NCBI GenBank assembly: GCA_032139905.1
Contig: JAQJDB010000007.1
Location: 1,302,001-1,366,000, forward strand
Source: Nitrospira sp. MA-1
Lineage (GTDB): Bacteria > Nitrospirota > Nitrospiria > Nitrospirales > UBA8639
Reading direction: 5' to 3'
DNA length: 64,000 nt
In this document: positions 19,531 to 27,735 of the stretch, piece by piece
Position numbering within the stretch: the first letter of the stretch is position 1
Layout: the number at the start of each line of letters is the position of its first letter
Translations under genes and position numbers: made by a program
The notes under the pieces: model-generated
Seen by the model: only the letters and a program-made list of their open reading frames with translations
What the model was told of the DNA's origin: nothing
Databases searched by the model: none

Positions 19531-21217
19531 ACCTCACGGAGAGTCCAGTGCGGAAGGATCGCGGAATATTTTTCTCCGCTTTCAGAGTGGGTTCGAACGC
19601 GCCTTCAATCGATTCCGCGGGGGCTACGGTGCGCTGCTCGAACAGGCGATCGCCAACCGTCGCATCTTCGTCACGATCGCTCTGGCCATCGCGGTGAGTT
19701 CCCTGTCCCTCTTCTTTTTCCTCGGGCGGGATTACTTTCCCGAGATCAGGTCGGACATCATGACGATGCATATGCGGGCACCGCTTGGGACCCGCATTGA
19801 AGTTTCAGGACGCATTGCCACGCTTGTCTCCAACAGCATCGAGGAGTTGCTGCCCGGTCATGTCGAAAATATCGTGAGTAACTGCGGCCTGCCGGTCGGA
19901 CCGCACAACCTCGCTTTCATTCCGACGCCGACAATCGGCTCCCAGGATTGTGACCTCACGATCCTCCTGAATGATGAAAAGTCACCGGTGTGGGAGTATC
20001 GGAAAATTCTCCGAAAGGGTCTGAGGGATCGCTATCCGGGAACCGAGTTCACCTTCCAGCCGTCCGATCTCACAGCAAAAATTCTCAACTTCGGCGCGCC
20101 TGCGCCGATCGATGTGCAAATCAACGGCCCGGACATGTACCCCAATTTTGAGTATGCCCGAAAATTGGTGGGCAAGTTTCGCGAAATCCCCGGCGCCGCG
20201 GACGTGGTGATCCAGCAGACAATGGCCACGCCGACCATCATGGTCGAAGGCAATCGCACATTTGGACTCGGGGTTAACAGGTCCCTGAAGGATATGGCCG
20301 ACAACGTACTCATGACAACTGCCGGGAGCCAACAAACCGACCAAATTTATTGGCTCGATCCCAGTACCGGCATGTCGTATCTGATCAATGTCTATACGCC
20401 GCAGCCGCAGATCAACAGCGTCAACAGTCTCAAGACCATCCCGGTCCAGGCCTCAAGTCCTTCTTCGAAGGATCCGGAAGGGCAGGAGGTGCAGCTCCTC
20501 GGCAATTTAGCCGACATTACCGCGACGGGCACGCCGGGCGTGATCACGCATGGGAACATTATGCCCCTGTTCAACATCTATGTCTCTGCCGAAGGGCGAG
20601 ACCTCGGTGGTGTGTTGGCGGATGTCGAAAAGATTGCCAAGGACATGGAGGACGAGATGCCTCATACCGCCGCGCTCGAAATCCATGGCCAGGCCTCCCT
20701 GATGCACGACGCCTATTTCGAGCTGATCGTCGGACTGTTCGCCGCGGTCGTGCTGATCTATTTGCTGATCGTCGTCAACTTTCAATCCTGGTTGGATCCC
20801 TTCATCATCATTACGGCCCTGCCCGGCGCGTTGGCGGGCATTGCGTGGGCATTATTTCTTACCCATACGCGTCTTTCGGAGCCCGCGCTGACGGGCGCCA
20901 TCATGACCATGGGCACGGCCACCGCCAATTCTATCCTCGTTGTGACCTATGCGCGTGATCAGCTCAAAGAGCACGGCGACGCGTTGCGGGCCGCGATTGA
21001 AGCCGGAACGACCCGCTTCCGTCCGGTGCTCATGACGGCTTCGGCCATGATTTTCGGGATGGTCCCCATGGCAACAGGGTATTCTGCGAATGCGCCGCTG
21101 GGTCGGGCCGTCATCGGCGGCCTGCTCATGGCCACCCTCTTCACTCTGTTTTTCGTGCCCTGCGTCTACGCAATTGTTTATAACAGGCGAGCGGCTCGTC
21201 AGAAGGACCATATATAA
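19514..21217 (+). CDS. RND efflux permease, C-terminal half (split gene)
   Basis: A 567-residue protein matching the second half of the permease at 7050-10229: TM7 (FVTIALAIAVSSLSLFFF), the second porter region, and TM8-12 ending PLGRAVIGGLLMATLFTLFF. The ATG at 19514 has its own AAGGA ribosome site 5 bases upstream, inside the end of the first half, and this favours independent translation. The linker residues just after the start (about 25) have no tight counterpart in the unsplit paralogue. It ends one base before the adaptor start. Confidence 0.88.
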   Translation: MSLPHEPHGESSAEGSRNIFLRFQSGFERAFNRFRGGYGALLEQAIANRRIFVTIALAIAVSSLSLFFFLGRDYFPEIRSDIMTMHMRAPLGTRIEVSGRIATLVSNSIEELLPGHVENIVSNCGLPVGPHNLAFIPTPTIGSQDCDLTILLNDEKSPVWEYRKILRKGLRDRYPGTEFTFQPSDLTAKILNFGAPAPIDVQINGPDMYPNFEYARKLVGKFREIPGAADVVIQQTMATPTIMVEGNRTFGLGVNRSLKDMADNVLMTTAGSQQTDQIYWLDPSTGMSYLINVYTPQPQINSVNSLKTIPVQASSPSSKDPEGQEVQLLGNLADITATGTPGVITHGNIMPLFNIYVSAEGRDLGGVLADVEKIAKDMEDEMPHTAALEIHGQASLMHDAYFELIVGLFAAVVLIYLLIVVNFQSWLDPFIIITALPGALAGIAWALFLTHTRLSEPALTGAIMTMGTATANSILVVTYARDQLKEHGDALRAAIEAGTTRFRPVLMTASAMIFGMVPMATGYSANAPLGRAVIGGLLMATLFTLFFVPCVYAIVYNRRAARQKDHI

Positions 21218-21218
21218 A

Positions 21219-22703
21219 ATGAAAAAGTCCCTACGTGGAAGGCTCCTGGTCATCTCAGTGGCACTTCTGTGTGTCCTCTACCTCGGCTATCGGGTTTATG
21301 AGAGCAAAAGCGACGCCTCTTTGCTACGCGAGGAGACGCACGAAAACGCCGTCTCCACCGTGGCAGTCATTTACGCAAAGCCGGTGCCGCCGACCGAGAC
21401 CATTACGCTTCCCGGTAATATTCAGGCCTGGTTTCAGGCGCCCATCTACGCACAGGTCTCGGGCTATGTGAAGATGTGGTACAAGGACTACGGCGCGCTG
21501 GTGAAAAAGGGCGATATCCTTGCTGAAATCAACGCGCCGGCCCTCGACGCCCAATATGCACAGGCCAAAGCGGACCTGGAATCGGTGCGCGCCATCTATT
21601 CCCTCGCCGAAATCACCGCAAAGCGTTGGTTGGCCCTGCGCAAAAACCATGCGGTATCCGAACAGTCGATCTCGGTAAAGGTGGCGGAGGCCAAAGCTGA
21701 ATTGGCGAAGGTCAGGGCAGCAGAGCAGAACGTCAGAAACTTCGAGGCGCAGATTCGATTCAAAACCATTGTCGCGCCCTATGATGGTGTGGTGACCGTC
21801 CGTAATATTAATGTCGGTGATTACGTGAACAAAGAAGGCACAATTAGTTCCCCTGGTTCGGTCAGTAATCTCTTTACCGTGGCCGACGTCAGTATGCTGC
21901 GCCTCTTTGTCTCCGTGCCGGAATCGTTCGGCCCCTTCCTCCAGCCTGGCTTGACAGCCGACGTGACGGTGCCGCAATTGCCCAATCGTCATTTCACCGC
22001 CAAATTCCTGACCGTCGCTCGTGGATTCGACGTCAGCACACGCACCGCGATCACCATCTTCACGATCGAAAACGAGGACAGGGCTCTTTGGCCTGGCTCC
22101 TATGCCCAAGTCCACCTCACGGCGCCGGTTGACAGGGAAGTGTTCATGATTCCGTCCACCGCGTTGGTGTTCCAGGAGCACGGCACACAGTTGGCTGTGG
22201 TGGGAGAGGATGACCGAGTGCGCTTCAACCCGATAATCGTGAGCAAACTCCTTGACAGCGCGGTGGAAGTAGCCGAAGGGGTTTCCACCTCCGACCGCAT
22301 CGTGAACAACCCGAGCGCGGCATTGCTCGAGGGAGACACGGTCCGTATCGTGACGCCGGCACCCGGTTATGATCAATTAAACGCGCCGGTTTCAACAGAG
22401 GGTGCTGGGCCAATGGAAGGTCCTCCCCCAATGAAGAGTCCTGCGCCTTCGAACACTCCCGCGCCAATGGAAGCTCCTGCATCAATGGAAATTCCTGTAC
22501 GTCCGAACACTCCTGCTTCGATGGGAGCTGCCTCGCCTCCGAACACTCCTGCGTCAATGGAAGTTCCTGCGCGTCCGAATCCTCCTGCGTCAAGGGGAGC
22601 TCCCGCACCTCCGAACACCCCTGCGTCAATGGAAGTTCCTGCACGTCCGAATGGTCCTGCGCCAATGGGAGTTGCGGCATCCAAGGAACACGTTTCACCA
22701 TGA
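21219..22703 (+). CDS. RND membrane fusion (adaptor) protein with repeat tail
   Basis: A 494-residue paralogue of the adaptor at 10231, with the same layout: anchor helix (LVISVALLCVLYLGY), VSGYVKMWYKDYGALVKKGD, helical hairpin, FKTIVAPYDGVVTVR, then beta-barrel. It differs by a C-terminal tail of about 105 residues rich in Pro, Ala, Ser and Met, made largely of 12-residue units. The start at ATG 21219 is one base after the permease stop and matches the paralogue; the frame is open further upstream only as read-through. The ATG of the next gene overlaps its stop. Confidence 0.9.
   Translation: MKKSLRGRLLVISVALLCVLYLGYRVYESKSDASLLREETHENAVSTVAVIYAKPVPPTETITLPGNIQAWFQAPIYAQVSGYVKMWYKDYGALVKKGDILAEINAPALDAQYAQAKADLESVRAIYSLAEITAKRWLALRKNHAVSEQSISVKVAEAKAELAKVRAAEQNVRNFEAQIRFKTIVAPYDGVVTVRNINVGDYVNKEGTISSPGSVSNLFTVADVSMLRLFVSVPESFGPFLQPGLTADVTVPQLPNRHFTAKFLTVARGFDVSTRTAITIFTIENEDRALWPGSYAQVHLTAPVDREVFMIPSTALVFQEHGTQLAVVGEDDRVRFNPIIVSKLLDSAVEVAEGVSTSDRIVNNPSAALLEGDTVRIVTPAPGYDQLNAPVSTEGAGPMEGPPPMKSPAPSNTPAPMEAPASMEIPVRPNTPASMGAASPPNTPASMEVPARPNPPASRGAPAPPNTPASMEVPARPNGPAPMGVAASKEHVSP
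22497..22676 (+). repeat. 36-bp tandem repeats encoding a Pro-rich tail
   Basis: Five adjacent 36-bp units, each coding for 12 residues on the plan (A/V)RPNxPASMxxx or xPPNTPASMEVP. The two versions alternate, so the pattern is also a 72-bp higher-order repeat. More degenerate units precede it from about 22400. The paralogous adaptor at 10231 lacks the array. Confidence 0.8.
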
Positions 22704-24334
22704 GAAGCCCTATACCGATGGTGGGCGAGCGCATACACCCGAGACCGGAAGTTCCGGGCATCTTGTGGAGTTATGCGTGGCGGTTGGCTTTGTTACTGCT
22801 GACGCTAAATTTACCGGCGTGTAATTGGTTTCCAGCCGTCGATCTGGCGCCCAGCTATGATCCGCCTCAATATGTCGTCCCCGTCTCATGGAAAGGGGCA
22901 AGTCCCTTTGTCGAGGCGAAACCCTCGGATGATGAACTCCGTCCGGATTGGTGGCAACTTTTTAACGATCCAATCCTGAACAGCCTTGAAGAACAGGCCA
23001 TGGCGGCCAATCCGGATCTGCAGGCCGCGGCAGAACGGTTTGTCCAGGCTCGCGATGTGATGATGAGGGCCAGGTCGCAGTACCTTCCTCACGCCGGTCT
23101 GGGGTTTGGCGCTTCGAACAATAGACAATCCGACAATAGTCTGTTTCGCGGTCTCGGCGAGGACAACCGGGAAGTGGCCATTACCGCCGGGGGGCTCGCG
23201 TCCTGGGAACCGGATTTTTGGTCGGCGCTTCGCAATGCCACCCGTGCCGAACTCTACCGGGCCGAAGAGCGCGCTGCCGAGTATGGCCTCGCGCGGCTCA
23301 GCCTGCAGGCGGAAATCGGTGCGAACTATTTCACCCTCCGAGGATTCGACGCACAGGCGGCAATCTATACCCAATCTATCGACCTCTATAGAAGCGTGCT
23401 TAACCTCGTCAAGGCCCAATTTGCCGGCGCAATCGCGTCGGCGCTCGATGTCGCCCGCGTCGAATCGCTGCTGTTCAGTACGGAAACGAAATTAGCCCAG
23501 ATTCAAGGCCAACGCCAAGTGACCGAACAGGCGATCGCCATTCTCGTCAACATGGCACCGAGCAGCTTCACGATCGAACCGGTCGATGATCTTCGGATGG
23601 CGGATTTTGAAATTCCCAAGACAATCCCTTCCACCTTGCTGGAGCGGCGGCCCGACATCGCCGGGATGGAGCGCCGGATGGCACAAGCCAACCGGGTCAT
23701 CGGCATTGCCCGCGCGGCTTTTTACCCCGATGTCCGGTTCTCGGCCGGCGGCGGGTTCGAAGATACCGGGTTCAGTCTGATCAAGCTCGCCAGTAGTTTC
23801 TGGTCTTACGGGTCCACTGTTTCGTTGCCCCTCTTTCAGGGTGGATATCGCCGCGCTCAATTGCAGCAGGCTTGGTCGGCCTATCGCGAGACGGAAGATC
23901 GCTACCGTTCGACGGTGCTGAACGCCTTTCGCGAGGTCGAGAACAATTTGAGCCTGACTAACCGGCTGACGCTGGCGGCCAATCGGCAGGGAGCCGCCGT
24001 CGGAGCCACACTCAAGACGCAAAATCTGACGACGGAGCTCTATAGGGGCGGGCTGGCGTCCAGCCTTGAACTCATTTATGCGCAGGTTGCCACACTCGAG
24101 GCGCGTATCGACTTGGTAGTTATTAAGGCTGAACTGCTGAGAGCCTCGGTGGCGCTCGTCCGGGCGCTCGGAGGCGGCTGGAATCGCAACCAATTACCCA
24201 CTGATGAGGAGATCCAACCATTTGGTACGTTCCAATATGTCGATCTTGACAAACCGTCTCCCGCCGGGGGGATCGATGTTAACGCGGGCAACAACGGGGT
24301 GGATAATGATTTGACCATACCTTTCGTTCCTTAA
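22700..24334 (+). CDS. NodT-family outer-membrane efflux lipoprotein
   Basis: A 544-residue outer-membrane channel, paralogue of 11481-13109. The lipobox LNLPAC is followed by the same family blocks: DWWQLFNDPILNSLEEQAMA, LLERRPDIAGMERRMAQAN and EVENNLSLTNRLTLAANRQ. It starts with ATGA overlapping the adaptor stop, so the three-part pump is translationally coupled. Near-identity in many blocks with the first operon's channel points to duplication of the whole operon. Confidence 0.92.
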   Translation: MRSPIPMVGERIHPRPEVPGILWSYAWRLALLLLTLNLPACNWFPAVDLAPSYDPPQYVVPVSWKGASPFVEAKPSDDELRPDWWQLFNDPILNSLEEQAMAANPDLQAAAERFVQARDVMMRARSQYLPHAGLGFGASNNRQSDNSLFRGLGEDNREVAITAGGLASWEPDFWSALRNATRAELYRAEERAAEYGLARLSLQAEIGANYFTLRGFDAQAAIYTQSIDLYRSVLNLVKAQFAGAIASALDVARVESLLFSTETKLAQIQGQRQVTEQAIAILVNMAPSSFTIEPVDDLRMADFEIPKTIPSTLLERRPDIAGMERRMAQANRVIGIARAAFYPDVRFSAGGGFEDTGFSLIKLASSFWSYGSTVSLPLFQGGYRRAQLQQAWSAYRETEDRYRSTVLNAFREVENNLSLTNRLTLAANRQGAAVGATLKTQNLTTELYRGGLASSLELIYAQVATLEARIDLVVIKAELLRASVALVRALGGGWNRNQLPTDEEIQPFGTFQYVDLDKPSPAGGIDVNAGNNGVDNDLTIPFVP

Positions 24335-24884
24335 CCGGTGCCCACCAAGTATTTGCTGATATGTCTTTTACCGAAATGATTCATTTGGGTCCTCCTCCGC
24401 TTGGAAGACTCATTCGAGAAATCCTACCGTGTGATGAAATATTCAATGAGAAACTCCAATGGTTTCCAGGAGAATAAAAACCGGCCGACCGAAGCAATGG
24501 GGGACCTCGTTGAGTGGGACTACGGGCAGTTTTGGCATGGAATCCTCTTCTTCAGCGTCGAATTCCGATCCCTGAATGAATGGAAATTTTGCCTTCGCGA
24601 ACCGGTTGTTTTCTTGGCCAGTGATTCGGTGAGGGGCGAATAGGGCAATACGCCATGAGTGTATCCTGATACCTGAAAATTACCAGGTATCTGGCAACCC
24701 CCGAACGCCCGATTCTTCGGTTCAACCGGTTCTGACATTCCCAAGAGGCATGGAAGAGGAGAGACGTTTTTCTAAGATTAGTGAAAATTAATGGCCCCTT
24801 AATCTCCCTTTTATCCCGGGGGGCTAGGATGTGCATGCAACATCATATTGAGGGGGTCTTCTTAACTATCAAGGAGGAATGTCC
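24335..24884. other. Intergenic region before htrA
   Basis: No gene found; a plus-strand frame at 24401-24643 lacks a ribosome site and homologous features. An AAGGAGG ribosome site at 24871-24877 lies 7 bases before ATG 24885 and decides the start of the protease gene; the in-frame ATG at 24879 would be only one base away from it. Confidence 0.5.
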
Positions 24885-26399
24885 ATGGTCACAAAAAATC
24901 ACTTTCTATCTTTGACCCGTATGAACGCCAATAAGGCAGGTCTGGCTGGCATCGGGTTTCTGGCTGGCATTCTGATGTTCGGGTCTTGGAATATGCCGTT
25001 TTATTCCCACGCGGCAAATTCCCAGCCAGTAGCTTCAGCATCTATGGGATCTCCACCAAATATGGAGAAAGGAGGATTTGCTGACATTGCCCAGGCGGTG
25101 ACACCCGCGGTGGTCAATATTACGGTTCGAAAAAAAGCACCGGTTCCTATGTCGGGAGTGCCGTCTGATCGGATGAGAGAATTTTTCGGTATACCAGGAA
25201 TGCCGGAGATGCCAGGAATGCCGAAAAGGCGAGGCGGACCTCCTGTTCCGGAAGCGCAGGGAGCCGGTTCCGGTGTCATTATTTCCAGTGATGGGTATGT
25301 ACTAACCAACGACCATGTGGTCGATGGTGCCAATGAAATTACGGTGACTCTTCCGGACAAACGAGAGTTTACCGGAAAAGTTGTGGGCCTTGACCCTCAG
25401 ACAGATCTAGCTGTGGTGAAAGTTGATGCCACGGATCTTCCATTTGTTCCTTGGGGAAATTCCTCAAGTCTTCGTGTAGGTGAATATGTTCTGGCGGTCG
25501 GCAATCCCTTTGGATTGAACTCCACTGTCACCATGGGGATTATCAGTGCGTTGGGTCGAGGGGGAATGGGGATTACACAATATGAGGATTTTATCCAAAC
25601 CGATGCCGCCATCAATCCGGGTAATTCCGGCGGAGCGTTGGTGAATACGCGAGGAGAACTTGTCGGAATAAATACGGCAATCTTTTCACAGTCCGGCGGC
25701 TATCAGGGCGTGGGATTTGCCGTTCCCACCAATCTTGCCAGGCCGGTTTACGAGAGTTTAATCAGCACCGGCACGGTTGTCAGGGGTTTTCTGGGAGTCG
25801 GGATTCAAGAAATAAATGCAGATCTTGCCCAATCCTTTCAATTGGATCAAACCAAAGGGGCTTTGGTTACGAATGTCGTCCCGGGGAGTCCAGCAGATGA
25901 AGCCGGTCTCCAGCGCGGAGATGTGGTTGTTGAATTTCAGGGTAAACCGGTATTGGATCCACGCAGCCTGCAGCATCATGTCATCCGGACCACAGTGGGG
26001 TCTGAGGTGAGCATGGTGGTGATGCGAAATGGTCAGAAGAAATCCGTGAAGACGGTGATTCGTGAACAAGATAATCCCACTCAGGTGGCACAGGCTAGCC
26101 CTGTGGAGAAAGAAGGCCCCTTGGCCGGGGTGGCTGTTCAAGATCTGGATAGTGGCATCGCACAACAATTGGGATTGGAAAAAAATGTCAATGGCGTGGT
26201 CGTCATGGATGTCGCTCAGGGAAGTTATGCTGCACGGGCCGGACTAGTGCAGGGAGATGTGATCAGTGAAATCAATCGTAAGCCAGTCCGTTCTGAAGAG
26301 GATTTCCTGAAGGCGGTGTCCCACTTGAATGAGAATTCATCCGCGTTGATCTTTATTCATCGCGGAAAAGGGGCGTTGTTTTTGAATATTAAAGTGTAA
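24885..26399 (+). CDS. HtrA/DegP-family periplasmic serine protease
   Basis: ATP-independent periplasmic protease and chaperone, about 504 residues. Order: N-terminal signal or anchor helix (residues 17-34), a Met/Pro/Gly-rich stretch (about residues 85-125), and a trypsin-like domain. The triad is His in LTNDHVVDGAN, Asp in DPQTDLAVVKVD and Ser in [11 protein letters not shown]. Two PDZ domains follow, the second ending in IFIHRGKGALFLNIKV. Complete and typical for Deg proteases. It resembles the truncated copy at the start of the window. Monocistronic, with a strong terminator 28 bases after the stop. Confidence 0.95.
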   Translation: MVTKNHFLSLTRMNANKAGLAGIGFLAGILMFGSWNMPFYSHAANSQPVASASMGSPPNMEKGGFADIAQAVTPAVVNITVRKKAPVPMSGVPSDRMREFFGIPGMPEMPGMPKRRGGPPVPEAQGAGSGVIISSDGYVLTNDHVVDGANEITVTLPDKREFTGKVVGLDPQTDLAVVKVDATDLPFVPWGNSSSLRVGEYVLAVGNPFGLNSTVTMGIISALGRGGMGITQYEDFIQTDAAINPGNSGGALVNTRGELVGINTAIFSQSGGYQGVGFAVPTNLARPVYESLISTGTVVRGFLGVGIQEINADLAQSFQLDQTKGALVTNVVPGSPADEAGLQRGDVVVEFQGKPVLDPRSLQHHVIRTTVGSEVSMVVMRNGQKKSVKTVIREQDNPTQVAQASPVEKEGPLAGVAVQDLDSGIAQQLGLEKNVNGVVVMDVAQGSYAARAGLVQGDVISEINRKPVRSEEDFLKAVSHLNENSSALIFIHRGKGALFLNIKV

Positions 26400-26426
26400 C
26401 CGTGAATGTAGTGAAAAAAAGGATTG

Positions 26427-26460
26427 AAAGGGGGCTTCTTCTACTGAAGAAGCCCCCTTT
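26427..26460 (+). terminator. Rho-independent terminator of htrA
   Basis: A perfect 15-bp stem, AAAGGGGGCTTCTTC paired with its complement across a TACT loop, ending in TTT. It lies 27 bases past the htrA stop. The A-rich left arm means it could also terminate on the other strand. Confidence 0.9.
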
Positions 26461-26726
26461 GGTTTGTTGGAGTTTTTTAATCCATTTCGGCGAAAAAAAC
26501 TTCACGATACACATACCTATCATGCAGGATTCTTCCCGCCAGTTTTTGGTATCACATCCTTGAAAAATTTTCCACAAAGTTTGTAGTGTGCTTCCTCTCT
26601 AAATGGTAGAGGATAGAAGAGGTCAGGAGTCGTTTTCCTTGTTAAAGTTATGAACTAGAAATCTGCGCCCCTGTCTTCCGTTTTTTAAGTAATGGAAAAG
26701 TGAAAATTGTCCGCATTGGGTTGAGC

Positions 26727-26879
26727 CTACTTTTGTTTGGGGGTCCTGATTGCTTTCCACTTCTGCGTCTTGGCGTGACTGAGGCCATACGGGGACGAAC
26801 CTAATTTCTTTTTCACTTCCGGCAAGGGCAGGGTTTTCTGATTATCCTTCACATCTGCCTGGCCGGTGTTTGGTTTCAT
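26727..26879 (-). pseudogene. Remnant of a P-type ATPase N-terminus
   Basis: A 50-codon frame with an AGGAG ribosome site. The stretch LPEVKKKLGSSPYGLSHAK resembles the cation-ATPase N-terminal domain (pattern VLKxLGTSxxGLSxxEA) that opens proton- or calcium-type P-type ATPases. The frame ends directly after it and no later ATPase domain follows, so I read it as a truncated remnant. It could also be a genuine small protein; the match rests on about 20 residues. Confidence 0.4.
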
Positions 26880-26925
26880 AATGAAACTTCTCCTGTCTTT
26901 GCGATGCGAGGCTGTTAAGGTGCGG

Positions 26926-27287
26926 CTAAGCTTTCGCCAACCACTTCTTTGCCTCAGCGGCGTCGGCGTGTTTGCAGTGCCGGACCGTCGCATTTGTGAA
27001 TGGTTTGCAGAACGTCGCCATGCCATGCTGCCATTTCTTTTTACCGACCATCGCGATTCGCTCTATATTAGCATAGTGATGGATGCGAACTTGGTGTCCT
27101 CCCACAGCGCGCCGGCGTTCCAACCGTAAAAGCTGCTCATGTCGAACCGCACGCACAACTTTCCCTGATGCCGGACGAGACGCTCAAACGCTGAAGAAAA
27201 TTGCTCGTAATCCGCCCTGACCAGATTCCCACTGACATGTACGGCGAGTAATCTCCCCCCGTTTTCTTTATTGAGTTGAATGGCCAT
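26926..27287 (-). pseudogene. SpoIIAA-like (STAS-related) protein, frameshifted
   Basis: The first part starts at ATG 27287 (MAIQLNKENGGRLLAVHVSG) and runs to WEDTKF. The second part, in another frame, continues IHHYANIERIAMVGKKKWQH and ends ADAAEAKKWLAKA. Joined, they give a complete protein of about 120 residues of the SpoIIAA-like/DUF3478 type, whose usual ending is the ANIERIAMVG block. One missing base near 27087 (between the TTC and ATC codons) explains the break. Function of the family is unclear. A single-base sequencing error would restore it. Confidence 0.7.
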
Positions 27288-27735
27288 TGTAAATTCCTTT
27301 AGTTCATTTCTGGATTGTTGTCTTTCCAAGTTCAATCCGGTGGTTTTATCGACGTGAGCTTGTTTTTCGTGTTCAGAAAACTCGAGTCTCTTTCTAGGTA
27401 TTGGTCGGGATTGCCGCTGCCCTGATCCATCGCAGGGCTTCGTCATAGGCGGAATCCGGGAAGTGCTTGACCTCCAACATGGATAAGATGAGCGATGAAC
27501 TGTTGACGGATGAATCGGGGGAATGAAATGATGAGATTCACGTGATTCTCATCGTGTAAGCTGGGGGTACCTGATCCTAAAAGTCTTTAAACTCTCCTCA
27601 CGCCCGGCGGGCCTAGGAACGAACGTTTTGGGAGGTTAGCGCATTGTTCCGCAAAGAGATTTGTCCGACCGGCAGAGAGGTGAGGGGCTGAGGCATCTCT
27701 TTTGTGAAGGACTTATCGAGAACGCGCAGGTGTGT
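27288..27735. other. Intergenic region holding a long palindrome
   Basis: No gene found. The palindrome at 27530-27553 is listed separately; the rest holds no recognisable element. Confidence 0.4.
27530..27553. promoter_or_regulatory. 24-bp near-perfect palindrome, operator-like
   Basis: GATGAGATTCACGTGATTCTCATC equals its own reverse complement at 22 of 24 positions; the two exceptions are a symmetric pair. It lies upstream of the broken SpoIIAA-like gene and downstream of the acetolactate synthase gene. It could bind a dimeric regulator or form a hairpin. No matching second copy seen. Confidence 0.5.

Noticed and set aside
19500-19545. Programmed ribosomal frameshift joining the split permease
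   Set aside because: No slippery heptamer or downstream structure is evident, and a proper ribosome site and ATG exist for the second half.
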